From the NCBI GenBank assembly GCA_910578515.1, contig CAJTQR010000003.1:434001-498000 (forward strand): 64,000 bases of DNA. Reading direction: 5' to 3'. The notes beneath the pieces are model-generated. The model made no database searches. It was not told the DNA's origin and worked only from the letters and a program-made list of their open reading frames with translations. Origin of the DNA: an uncultured Duncaniella sp. (GTDB lineage Bacteria; Bacteroidota; Bacteroidia; Bacteroidales; Muribaculaceae). Below, one piece after another: positions 50,701-59,741 of this stretch (position 1 is the first letter of the stretch; each line of letters opens with the position of its first letter). The translations under genes were made by a program, and so were the position numbers.

Positions 50701-51156
50701 GTTGTCGCCTTCGATGCTCACGAAATCTTTTCCCTGAGCGGCAAGCTCACGGTCAAGGTCTGTGGCTTTAACCACGATGGTTTCGCTGGCTGCAAAGCGG
50801 GCAGCGGTCTCGCGGAGGGTTGCGAACACCACGGGGAGGTGCTCGTTGAGTTTATCCTCTATGATATCAAGCACAGCCTTCTCATTTTCGTCAATTTTGT
50901 CCCAGATGGGCTGACGCTCGTCGAAGGGGAGCTCTTCCACCTCAATTTTCAGGCGGGCGTTCTCCTCTTCGCGTGAAGAGATGGATTGTTTGATGTCTGC
51001 GCGTACATTCTGGATGCGTTCGCGCAGTTGGTCTATTGTGAGTCCTTTCATTTCGGGCTCCAACGCCTCTATTTTTCTGACGATGGGCTCAATTTCCTTG
51101 AGGTCACGGGTCGACTTGTTGCCGAATAGCTTTGTGAGGAATGATTGAAATGACAT
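47767..51156 (-). CDS. secA: Preprotein translocase subunit SecA
   Basis: The 1129-residue protein has Walker A ([14 protein letters not shown], K197), the DEAD-like [20 protein letters not shown] motif, the preprotein cross-linking domain, the [11 protein letters not shown] motif and, after a Pro/Ala-rich linker, the C-terminal SEC-C zinc site ([15 protein letters not shown]) that binds SecB/ribosomes. The extra length over E. coli SecA (901) is due to an insertion around 360-450 and the linker, common in Bacteroidetes. ATP-driven export through SecYEG. Confidence 0.97.
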   Translation of the reverse strand: [1129 protein letters not shown]

Positions 51157-51241
51157 TGTTATATCTGATATTTTCTAAATTTACAAATTATGTTGTCTGA
51201 TGGTGTGGGAGAGATAATCGTTCGGCATCGTTGTGCCAGAG

Positions 51242-52912
51242 TTATTTTTTGAGTCTGAGAGGAGGGAGGGATGCTGCATTAGGCGACCTGATGCGGAGAA
51301 GTCGTGTGACAGTTGGAGCTATAGCTCGCGCATCAACGGATACGTCGATGGTTGATGCGGGTAGCCCTGGCGCAAGGATGTAGACCGGCGATGTAGTGGC
51401 TACATTCCTTACCACGGGGAGTTGGGTCTGGGAGGGCGATTCGTTATCACCGTCAGATATTTCCCAACCCGGATTGACCATCACGAGTAAATCGCCGGCA
51501 TGGTTGGGAGAGGTGTTGCGCTGGAGAGCCAGAGGCTCGTCACCTGCGCGGCGGGCGAGGATATCGTCGATAGTATAGACGCTGCTCACACCGCTCATGC
51601 GGGCAAGAAAATCGGCGGCTTCACGACGAATTTCGGTGTCGTTGATGCCACGCTCCTTGATGAGTTTTTGATTGAGGAAGAAGTATCCGTTATGGTATCC
51701 GTTCACATAGTCACCGTTACCATGGATTGCCATGAGATAGAGATTGAGGAGGGAGATGGCGCGGCGGGGAGAGAACTGACCTGATGGTATGTTCCAGCGC
51801 TCTTCATCGCGTTTGCCTCCTGAGGGAGCCGGTGTGCCCGCTATGAATATGAGCGTGCGGTTCATTCCCGGACCCTTCTCTATGGCACGGACTATGTTGG
51901 CTATGTCGGAGTCGAGACGGATGTAAGCATCCATGGTCTCGATACGGTTGTCAGCTTCGCGTCCGTACTGATAAGGTGACACGTCGAAGCCGAGGTTGAG
52001 CATGTCGGTGAAACCTCGGGTGCCGAGTTTCAGCGATGAAATATAGTCAATCCCCACATTTGCTACCTCACGGTTAGCCGGAGCCGATGTCTTGAATGCG
52101 GTAAAACGATGGGCATCGCGTGAGGGGAATGTGTGACGGAAGGGATAAAGTTTCTTATATTCGGGGAGGTCCGGATAGCGGTCAAGGGGAAGCGCCGGAC
52201 TCCATGCCAGAGTATCGAGGCGTGATGCGAGCGTCACACCGTAATTGCGTTTTGACACAGCAGCCGGTACATCCTTGTAGAATGTGGATGTGCTCCATTT
52301 GCCGTTCACATCATTGAGCCAGAAGCCGCTATTGCCAGCGTGACCTGCAAGGATGATGGCTATCTGCGCGTCGGGAGCAACGGAATGGACCAGTCCCAGA
52401 CCACCGTCCGAGATGCGTATCTCATCACTGAGGGTTGATACTTTCAGAGCCTCAGGTGAGAAAGTCTCGTTAGTGAAATTGCCTATTTTGGCGGCATCGA
52501 GCAGTATGGGGTAGTCGATTTTCGCTTCGGTGTTCCATACTCTTGCGGCAGGGATGCCATTGACACCTGGCGATGCGCCTGTCATGAGGATGGCGGTGGC
52601 GGCAGTAGCGTCGATGCCGGGACCGAAGTCGACATTCTCGATACTGACTCCGTTGTCAATAAAACGGTTGAAACCATCCTTGCCGAAATTTCCCCGGAGC
52701 AGGTTTACATAATCGGCAGTAAGACCTTCGACGAAAATTCCTACTACGAGTGTGGGGCGTGGAGCAGGTTGCTGGGGTTGCTGCGCTGACCCTGAGGGAG
52801 GAAGGGTGGCTGCCCGTAGAGGCGCAGGCGCAAAAACGCCAATACCCATCGTCACCAATGAGGCGACGAGCATGGATGCGAGATGGGTGGTTATAGGGGA
52901 GTTTTTACGCAT
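51242..52912 (-). CDS. PafA-like alkaline phosphatase-fold protein with a degenerate active site
   Basis: An upstream in-frame start at 53041 would overlap the preceding gene, so the ATG at 52912 (556 residues, signal sequence at its N-terminus) is chosen; it follows the DUF4105 stop as TAA-T-ATG. Fold landmarks of PafA/NPP phosphatases are present: VVGIFVEGL (compare VDQM), MTGASPGVNGI, ILAGHAGNSGFW with KWSTSTFY, and YIRLDSDIANIV. The functional residues differ from PafA: the nucleophile Thr region reads GIDATAA, KDR reads APDA, the DxxGH motif reads DVSPY, TADHG reads IAGTP, and no THG motif is seen near the end. It probably lacks zinc-phosphatase activity (inference). Confidence 0.8.
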   Translation of the reverse strand: MRKNSPITTHLASMLVASLVTMGIGVFAPAPLRAATLPPSGSAQQPQQPAPRPTLVVGIFVEGLTADYVNLLRGNFGKDGFNRFIDNGVSIENVDFGPGIDATAATAILMTGASPGVNGIPAARVWNTEAKIDYPILLDAAKIGNFTNETFSPEALKVSTLSDEIRISDGGLGLVHSVAPDAQIAIILAGHAGNSGFWLNDVNGKWSTSTFYKDVPAAVSKRNYGVTLASRLDTLAWSPALPLDRYPDLPEYKKLYPFRHTFPSRDAHRFTAFKTSAPANREVANVGIDYISSLKLGTRGFTDMLNLGFDVSPYQYGREADNRIETMDAYIRLDSDIANIVRAIEKGPGMNRTLIFIAGTPAPSGGKRDEERWNIPSGQFSPRRAISLLNLYLMAIHGNGDYVNGYHNGYFFLNQKLIKERGINDTEIRREAADFLARMSGVSSVYTIDDILARRAGDEPLALQRNTSPNHAGDLLVMVNPGWEISDGDNESPSQTQLPVVRNVATTSPVYILAPGLPASTIDVSVDARAIAPTVTRLLRIRSPNAASLPPLRLKK

Positions 52913-52913
52913 A

Positions 52914-54140
52914 TTATCTGTTGTTGCGATATTTAAAATTGACGATATAAGCCAACGCGCGCATTGCATCGGCCGCCATGAGCGGATAGAATGCCGGGTT
53001 GGGTGACTGGAGTCCACATAAGAAAATGACTGCCAGTGCAATTAGAAGTGCAAAGTTAGCAATTTGGTAGGAATATACCAACATTTTGGCTCTTTTTACC
53101 CAGATTGCCACAGCCCCTATGAAACAAAGGGGATTAAGCCAGAGATAAAGCCAGTTGGGAGAGGTGGCTTCGTGTACGGACACGAAAATAAGGAAAGTAA
53201 GAAGCAGACCGGTCATACCGTAGAGTCCGAACATGAGGGTGTCAAACAATCGGGTAATAGATGTGCCACGGAATGACTTGCCTTTTATCTGAGATATGGT
53301 GAGGAGTAACGAGATGGCAGCTATGACGTAGCTCCAGAACATCGGTGTGAGCCACCAAGGTGTAGGAGGAAGCGGAGCGGGCACAGCATCGGCATTGATG
53401 AGCGAGCGTGTGGCACTGACTATCGGTTGAGAGTCGGGCTTCACAGCGGTTGCCATCAGTATCTCAAGGCTTTCAGGGGCAAAAGCAGCTTCGCGCACGG
53501 TGATGGAACGGTCGATGCCGCTGCCGAGGGCGAGGTCTATGCCAAATTGATACCAAGGATAGGCTGTGTGGTAGCTACGCATGGCGTTGCGGAAGGTCGA
53601 CTGTACTTCTGGCTTAAGTGCATTGCCGGTGAAAGTGAGAGTGTCGCCTATGGCTTTCTCAATTATGCGAAGTGGACGTGTAGAGCAGTTGTCGAGCACG
53701 TAATTGTAGCGGTACACGCGGTTCTCCGGCTGGAGGTTTTCACCCACGAGAGCCTGCAGGGATTCGGTCTCGGAGGCTGATAGGTTCAGCTCCTGTTCCA
53801 CCACCTCGCGTCCCTGACGTGCATAGGCGTTTAGAAAATATTTTGTGGGTGCGACGCCGACGCTGTAATCGGTTTCCCCTTTTACAAAGCGGTATACGAA
53901 ATTAGGAGCGTCGAAATCAAACAATCCCCAGTTGACCACGAAGTCCTCGCCTGTGGATTCCTTGGTGAATCTCAATGCTGAGTGTCCTTCAAGCTCATAG
54001 ATGTTGGCTCCTGCACGGCATGTCAGGAGCGATACACGATAGGTATCCTCCTTTGCGCTCCCCGCTATTGTGTCAGCGGGTAGAGCTGTAGCCAAGAGTG
54101 GCAGTATAAGCGTAAGTATGAGAATTTGAATCCTGGTCAT
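52914..54140 (-). CDS. DUF4105 protein (Lnb N-terminal periplasmic domain-like)
   Basis: The 408-residue protein has a signal peptide (MTRIQILILTLILPLLATALPA), a DUF4105 domain (CRAGANIYELEGHSALRF, with C41 and H53; VLDNCSTRPLR, with C152) and three or four C-terminal transmembrane helices after about residue 270. DUF4105 belongs to a papain/NlpC-P60-like group and is found in the Lnb acyltransferase region, so peptide or acyl-thioester chemistry at the outer face is possible. It lies 31 nt after mutL and 1 nt before the phosphatase-fold gene. Confidence 0.85.
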   Translation of the reverse strand: MTRIQILILTLILPLLATALPADTIAGSAKEDTYRVSLLTCRAGANIYELEGHSALRFTKESTGEDFVVNWGLFDFDAPNFVYRFVKGETDYSVGVAPTKYFLNAYARQGREVVEQELNLSASETESLQALVGENLQPENRVYRYNYVLDNCSTRPLRIIEKAIGDTLTFTGNALKPEVQSTFRNAMRSYHTAYPWYQFGIDLALGSGIDRSITVREAAFAPESLEILMATAVKPDSQPIVSATRSLINADAVPAPLPPTPWWLTPMFWSYVIAAISLLLTISQIKGKSFRGTSITRLFDTLMFGLYGMTGLLLTFLIFVSVHEATSPNWLYLWLNPLCFIGAVAIWVKRAKMLVYSYQIANFALLIALAVIFLCGLQSPNPAFYPLMAADAMRALAYIVNFKYRNNR

Positions 54141-54171
54141 TATCCTTGTATGTCTATCCGAATCTGATTAT

Positions 54172-56082
54172 CTATCCGAGTAACTTTGAAATATCATCGA
54201 GGGGGAGGATGGTAAACACCGGTTTGCCATAGGGTGTTAGTGCTGGAGAGGGTAGGCGGAAAAGGTCGCTGAGCAACCGGTCCATCTCGCCGGCGGTGAG
54301 GGGTTGACCTCGCTTTATGGCACTGCTCCGTGCGAGTGACAGGGCTATCTTCTCGTGCATTGTCGATGCGAGTTCCTGACCAGTCTCGGTGACATTTTCA
54401 ATCATCGATAGGAGAGTATCGCGCGGGTTGGCGTCCTTGAGGATAGATGGGATGCCGTTGATGCTCCAGCTTGTTCCTCCGAGATGCGAAAGATTGAATC
54501 CCAGTTCCTCCAGAGAGGGAGCCAGGTCGGTCAGCACTGCATTTTGTGCCGGTGAGAGCTCCATCATGTCAGGAAACATGGTTGACTGTGATACGAATGC
54601 GCCTTCCGATGCCTTCTGCAGATAAGTGTCATATAGGATACGCAGATGCGCACGATGTTGGTCAATTATCATCAGCCCTTCGCGGGAAGGTGTGAGAATG
54701 TATGAATTTTTAAGTTGTAACGTGGCGGAAACCGTCGGTTCGAGCTCCATTTCTATTTTTGGAGTCTGCTCTTCCGCAGGTTCCTCCGGAATAACATCCG
54801 CAGGGCCGGTATTGTTCAATTTGCTTTCGAGCATTGATGCATATCCGTCGTCACGTTTCTTCACGAAGTCATCGTAGAGCTGTTCCCAATCCTGCAAGTG
54901 TGTATTAAGAGAGCCGGAATTGAATGCCGACTGGCGCACACCTGTGCGTGATGGGGCGGATTTTGGGAGCGATGATGTGGCAAATGGGTTGTAAGCCGTG
55001 TCAAGTTGCACGTCATGTTGTGCGAAAGCGTCAGGTGCAAACACCGGAATGTCAGGAGCATCTTCCACATCGAAATCAATCGAAGGGGCGGCGTTGAAAC
55101 GCCCGAGCGATTCGCGGATGGCTGCGGTGAGAATCTGCCATATTGGTTGCTCGTTCTCAAACTTTATTTCGCTTTTAGTGGGATGGATGTTCACGTCGAT
55201 TGTCTCCGGGTCGACTCGCAGATTGATGAAATAATTTGGCTGCTCATCGGCCGGTATAAGTTGCTCGTAGCATTGTATCACCGCCTTGTGGAAGTATGGG
55301 TGACGCATGTTGCGCCCGTTGACCATGAAATATTGCAATGCGTTTCGTTTGCGCGCGTTTTCGGGGAGACCGATGAATCCGCTTATACTTACAATTGATG
55401 TGTCGGTGTCAATGGGAATCAGCTGCTTGTCGAGATTTTTGCCGAAGAGGTCAGCTATGCGTTGCTTCATGGACGCACGGCGGAGTGAGTGGAGTGTGAC
55501 GTCGTTGCTGATGAGGGTAAACTCCACTCCGATATTGACCAGCGCGAGACGTTCGAACTCTCTCATAATGTTGCTGAGTTCCACAGAGTCCTTCTTGAGG
55601 AATTTGCGTCGGGCGGGTACATTAAAAAAGAGGTTCTTTACCATCAGGTTGGTACCCTGGACGCAAGCTTCGGGCTGTTGGCTCTCTACCTTGGAACCGT
55701 TGATTATGATGCGTGTGCCTACGGTGGCATCCTTGTGCATGGTGCGCAGGTCAAGCTGTGCTATGGCTGCTATTGATGCCAGGGCTTCTCCACGGAATCC
55801 CATGGTGTGGAGGGCAAACAAGTCGTCGGCGCGGCTGATTTTTGATGTGGCGTGGCGCTCGAAAGCGAGACGAGCGTCGGTGTCGCTCATACCTACGCCA
55901 TTGTCAATAACCTGAATTAGTGTGCGACCGGCGTCCTTGAGTACAATCGTGACTGATGTAGCACCGGCATCGATGGAATTTTCCACTAACTCCTTTATGA
56001 CAGATGCCGGGCGCTGGATTACCTCGCCGGCAGCAATCTGATTAGCCACAGAGTCAGGCAGGAGTTTTATGACATCGCTCAT
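54172..56082 (-). CDS. mutL: DNA mismatch repair protein MutL
   Basis: The 636-residue protein has the GHKL ATPase motifs NQIAAGEVIQRPASVIKELVENSIDAGA and DNGVGMSD, FRGEALASIA and the GTxLxVxNLFFNVPAR segment. The C-terminal dimerisation domain carries DQHRAHLRILYD (D474 on), where endonuclease-type MutLs have DQHAxxE-x4-E; the two Glu are Arg and Asp here. Its start overlaps the ostA-like stop by 4 nt (ATGA). Confidence 0.96.
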   Translation of the reverse strand: MSDVIKLLPDSVANQIAAGEVIQRPASVIKELVENSIDAGATSVTIVLKDAGRTLIQVIDNGVGMSDTDARLAFERHATSKISRADDLFALHTMGFRGEALASIAAIAQLDLRTMHKDATVGTRIIINGSKVESQQPEACVQGTNLMVKNLFFNVPARRKFLKKDSVELSNIMREFERLALVNIGVEFTLISNDVTLHSLRRASMKQRIADLFGKNLDKQLIPIDTDTSIVSISGFIGLPENARKRNALQYFMVNGRNMRHPYFHKAVIQCYEQLIPADEQPNYFINLRVDPETIDVNIHPTKSEIKFENEQPIWQILTAAIRESLGRFNAAPSIDFDVEDAPDIPVFAPDAFAQHDVQLDTAYNPFATSSLPKSAPSRTGVRQSAFNSGSLNTHLQDWEQLYDDFVKKRDDGYASMLESKLNNTGPADVIPEEPAEEQTPKIEMELEPTVSATLQLKNSYILTPSREGLMIIDQHRAHLRILYDTYLQKASEGAFVSQSTMFPDMMELSPAQNAVLTDLAPSLEELGFNLSHLGGTSWSINGIPSILKDANPRDTLLSMIENVTETGQELASTMHEKIALSLARSSAIKRGQPLTAGEMDRLLSDLFRLPSPALTPYGKPVFTILPLDDISKLLG

Positions 56083-58142
56083 TTTTCAGTATTTTCCTCG
56101 GTTTTAGGTTCAATTGCTGGAGATATGGGTGCTGGGTCTGACAGCGGCTCCTGTGGTGATGCCGGTTCAGCAGGTGCTCCTTGTTGCTCCTTGGCATCGG
56201 GATTTTGCTGCGGGGCGGCAACTGCGGGTGAAGCGACAGAGTCGGTTGGCACATTTCCCAGTGAGTCAATCTGGGGAAGAGTGCGGCTAAGAGAGTCGAG
56301 CAGCGAAGCGTCGGGGCGCATGGAGTCAACCGGAAGTGAGTGGGACAGTGAGTCGGCGACAGCTGCCGGGGATAGTGGTTGGGCTGACGGCGGAGTGTCG
56401 GGCACAGCCGGCTTGGGGACTTCTCGACCGGTGGCGCTTCCTCGTATGGTGAAAGCGTCAGGACGCACTTTCGAAAATATCTGCATCGACTTCAGGTCAT
56501 CCATCTCAGGAGGATAGTCGAACACTTCGTCGGGTGACATGGGTCGCAACGGACCAAGCCAACGGAAGGTGGGTAAAAAGTATGCCGCACGTTTTGCAAG
56601 ATACAATGGAGTGACTTTGCCGGTGGTCTCAGGCCACATTATTATGCGGTCGACCTCGCCGTTTTCAAAGTAGGCGTCCATGTAGCTGCTCTCTGTGTAG
56701 GAATATTTATTGTAGGTGGAGTCATTCTCCATCGGGAACATGATTGTCTGTACGCTTCCCTCCACATAAAGGCGACGTAGAGTGGAGTCGTTGAACCACG
56801 CTGTCATGTCGGCTCCTGTGAGCTGGTTGTAACAATCCTCGCCGATATGCTGTCCCACTATCCCTGTTTCAGGAAGACGTGCCCAGTCGGTGGTGGAGTC
56901 GTTGAAGTGTACATATACCACATTTCCTACTATTTGCTTGTCGCCGTTCCAAATCACCGGATGATAGTACATATACATGATGGAATCACGTTCCACTATG
57001 CTCATGGAGTCACAAAGACCCTGCACGTCGCGGCGGAAGAAGCGTACGCGGCGTATGGCATTAGTGACCTTAGTGGAATCCTCAAGCATGTAGGCGGTTA
57101 TGGTGTCGCCGTGGAGATACAGGGTGTCTGACGATGAATATTCCATTGCCAGAGCGTTGCCTGTCACGAATGCGCTGTCCTTAAGCTCATCGTAGAATCC
57201 GTAGTCGCCATGGAGAGACGACTGATTGGCCGAGTCGGTCAGAATCATGTTGCCGAAAGCCTCTCCGATACCTTTGTCGCGGTCATAGAAAAGGGTATCG
57301 CCGGTGAGAGTGTTGCCTCGGCGTGTATGTACAAATGAGCGGTCATACAGGTCTGCCACACCTGTGTTGGTGTCGTAGAAGCCTGACGACGATGTGATTT
57401 CTCCATCCTTGTTAATAATCAGAGTAGGACACATCAGTTGTGCCACCCGGGTATCGGTGTTATAGGTGAGGGAGTCGGTATACATTCTCAACGTGTCGTT
57501 CTGACGGGGACCCATAAGGTCAACGTTGAGATAGAAAAATGCGTCCTTGGTGGCTGGATAGTAGAAGCCCTGAAGTGAGTTGAGGGTATTCTGCTTATCG
57601 GAGAGGGTACCGCCGGTCTCATAGTAGCCTACATCCTGTGCGAGGTCGTAGAAGAACACGTCGGTGGTCAGCGATACGTCACGGTTAATCAGCCGCACCT
57701 TATTGCCCGGATAGGCGTGGAGCTCGGCAAGCTCTTCAAGTCCGTCATAGTAAAGCTCATCACTGTAGACAAACAGCGTGTCGCCCTGTTCCATACGCAC
57801 ATTGTTGAATGCGTCGAACGAACCGGTGCTCTCGTTGAGGCGGGCACTATCGCAAAACATGAACATATCCTCCTTTCGGATGCGCACATTCCCGACAAGA
57901 ATCTGTATGCCGGAATCGAGCATCTCATTGTGGGTGAGGCGGTCGGCATGCAGCAGTATCACCTTTCCCGGTTCATGGGGATTGGCGTTGGGCACGGTGG
58001 GGCGTATCACCGGTTTGCGTGGCTGGGGCGCACTTTTGGCTACGGGTGCTTTTGCCGTCCCGTTTTTAGGAGACTGGGCGAGCATGGCGGGGAGTGAGAT
58101 AGCCGCCAGTGCGATTAGAGCCAATAGCGAAGAGCGTTTCAA
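56079..58142 (-). CDS. OstA-like protein (LptA/LptD-type envelope protein)
   Basis: The 687-residue protein has a signal peptide and, from about residue 60, an OstA/LptA-like beta-jellyroll (ILLHADRLTHNEMLDSG, NVRIRKEDMFMFCDSARL) with repeated blocks on SD-S/T-YY and DS patterns. The C-terminal 120 residues are low-complexity Pro/Ser/Ala. Family members transport or assemble lipopolysaccharide. It sits between surA (59-nt gap) and mutL (4-nt overlap). Confidence 0.88.
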   Translation of the reverse strand: MKRSSLLALIALAAISLPAMLAQSPKNGTAKAPVAKSAPQPRKPVIRPTVPNANPHEPGKVILLHADRLTHNEMLDSGIQILVGNVRIRKEDMFMFCDSARLNESTGSFDAFNNVRMEQGDTLFVYSDELYYDGLEELAELHAYPGNKVRLINRDVSLTTDVFFYDLAQDVGYYETGGTLSDKQNTLNSLQGFYYPATKDAFFYLNVDLMGPRQNDTLRMYTDSLTYNTDTRVAQLMCPTLIINKDGEITSSSGFYDTNTGVADLYDRSFVHTRRGNTLTGDTLFYDRDKGIGEAFGNMILTDSANQSSLHGDYGFYDELKDSAFVTGNALAMEYSSSDTLYLHGDTITAYMLEDSTKVTNAIRRVRFFRRDVQGLCDSMSIVERDSIMYMYYHPVIWNGDKQIVGNVVYVHFNDSTTDWARLPETGIVGQHIGEDCYNQLTGADMTAWFNDSTLRRLYVEGSVQTIMFPMENDSTYNKYSYTESSYMDAYFENGEVDRIIMWPETTGKVTPLYLAKRAAYFLPTFRWLGPLRPMSPDEVFDYPPEMDDLKSMQIFSKVRPDAFTIRGSATGREVPKPAVPDTPPSAQPLSPAAVADSLSHSLPVDSMRPDASLLDSLSRTLPQIDSLGNVPTDSVASPAVAAPQQNPDAKEQQGAPAEPASPQEPLSDPAPISPAIEPKTEENTEK

Positions 58143-58201
58143 AGCGGTTTGGGTGTGTTGTATAGGGTTGGTTCTGTTTCGATTATATATTTTTATACGG
58201 C

Positions 58202-59566
58202 TCAGTTAGCTTTAATCCAGCCTGAGTTCTTGAATTCGCAGTCACGCCATCCATCTTCGATGCGTATATAAGTGTCCTTGATTTTGTTACGGAGCCACTT
58301 GTCGAGCACTTCAGCGCGTTTTGCGTTCTCATACATGCCTTTGAGCTGCTGGTAGTCATCAGATAGATTGGCGCGGTGACCCTCGATGCGGTTCGATAGT
58401 TTCACCATCGCCACGATGTCCTGATTGGTCTTGGGGTCCTTCATGATGAAGGCTTTTGATACTTCGCCGGGCTGCAGGGCGCTAACTTCGCGGGCTACTT
58501 CCTGAGGAAGTTGCGACATTTCGAAGCGTGGGCTGCCTGTGTTTTCGTTGACCATCACACCGCGGTTGTTGCGTGTGTTCTTGTCGCTTGAAATCACACC
58601 TACTGCCTCCTCAAAGGTAAATTTGTCCTTGAGCATATCGCTGCGGAGGCTATCCACACGGTTCACAGCCTCAATGAGGTCCTTTTCTGATACACGCGGT
58701 TTGAGAAGTATGTGACGTACATTCACACGGTCGCCTCGCTTCTCGATAAGCTGTATGATATGGAAACCGAATTCCGATTCCACAATCTTTGACACCTTCT
58801 TAGGGTCGTTGAGGTTGAAAGCCACGGCAGCAAATTCAGGCACGAGTTCGCCTCGACCCATGAATCCGAGTTCACCTCCGCGTCCGGCGCTACCGGGGTC
58901 CTCCGAGTAGAGGATGGCGAGGGTTGAGAAGTCGCGTTCGCCGTTGTTGACCTGGTCGGAGTAGTCACGCAGACGTGCTTTCACTGCGTCGATTTCTTCA
59001 CGCGGTATGGCGGGCGCCACGGTGAGTATCTGCACTTCCACCTGCAGGGGCACATAGGGAATACTGTCCTCGGGGAGACGGTCGAAGTAGCGGCGCACAT
59101 CAGCGGGAGTCGCCTTGATGTCGCCGGTGAGCTTGCGCTGTACCTCCTGCACACGTCCGCGGTTAGCTATCACGGTGCGGAGTGACTCGCGCAGGTCAGG
59201 GATGGATTTGCGGAACATCTGCTCCACCTTTTCCTTGGTGCCAAGTGAGTTGATGTAGAAGTTAATCTGCGCTTCCACCTGCTGCATCACCATGTTGTCG
59301 GAGATTTCCACGGTGTCGAGCTCAGCCTGATGGAGGTAGAGCTTCTCGATGGCGAGCTGCTCGGGGATTAAGCAATATGGGTCACCGTTGAGGGGAATTT
59401 TATCATACAGCATGTTCTGGTAAGTCTCTTCGATTTCCGATTTCCAGATGGGTTGGTCACCGACCACCCATGCCACCTCTTCGGCTACATTGTCGGTACC
59501 GGCAGAAACATAAGAGGCGCCCATCAAAACCAGCAGGCTCACCAATATCATTGATTTGATTTTCAC
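58202..59566 (-). CDS. surA: SurA-type peptidyl-prolyl isomerase/outer membrane chaperone
   Basis: The 454-residue protein has a signal peptide (ending SYVSAG), a SurA N-terminal helical domain (VVGDQPIWKSEIEETYQNML) and two parvulin domains, the first with LYSEDPGSAGRGGELGFMGRG and the second with VNVRHILLKPRVSEKDL. It assists folding of outer membrane barrels in the periplasm. First gene of the surA-ostA-mutL-DUF4105-phosphatase-fold chain. Confidence 0.92.
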   Translation of the reverse strand: MKIKSMILVSLLVLMGASYVSAGTDNVAEEVAWVVGDQPIWKSEIEETYQNMLYDKIPLNGDPYCLIPEQLAIEKLYLHQAELDTVEISDNMVMQQVEAQINFYINSLGTKEKVEQMFRKSIPDLRESLRTVIANRGRVQEVQRKLTGDIKATPADVRRYFDRLPEDSIPYVPLQVEVQILTVAPAIPREEIDAVKARLRDYSDQVNNGERDFSTLAILYSEDPGSAGRGGELGFMGRGELVPEFAAVAFNLNDPKKVSKIVESEFGFHIIQLIEKRGDRVNVRHILLKPRVSEKDLIEAVNRVDSLRSDMLKDKFTFEEAVGVISSDKNTRNNRGVMVNENTGSPRFEMSQLPQEVAREVSALQPGEVSKAFIMKDPKTNQDIVAMVKLSNRIEGHRANLSDDYQQLKGMYENAKRAEVLDKWLRNKIKDTYIRIEDGWRDCEFKNSGWIKAN

Positions 59567-59609
59567 GTCGTTGTAAGCTGTTTAATGTGATAATATTGAA
59601 AATAACCCC

Positions 59610-59617
59610 CAAAGGTA
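59610..59617 (-). promoter_or_regulatory. Candidate -7 element for surA
   Basis: The minus strand reads TACCTTTG, 44 nt upstream of the surA ATG. The -33 region is not a clear TTTG. Confidence 0.5.
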
Positions 59618-59674
59618 CAAAAAATCTTGGAAAAGATTGAAAAATTTAGAGCTATTAACGAATTATGAAAGGTA

Positions 59675-59704
59675 AAGAGCCTGTTTCTTGTGAAACAGGC
59701 TCTT
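59675..59704 (-). terminator. Terminator of the dedA-rpe-queA operon
   Basis: A perfect 13-bp stem (59675-59687 with 59692-59704) with a 4-nt loop lies 37 nt after the queA stop. Confidence 0.82.
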
Positions 59705-59741
59705 AGGTATTTTCCGTGAGGAGTTGAAGGGGTGAGGGTAA

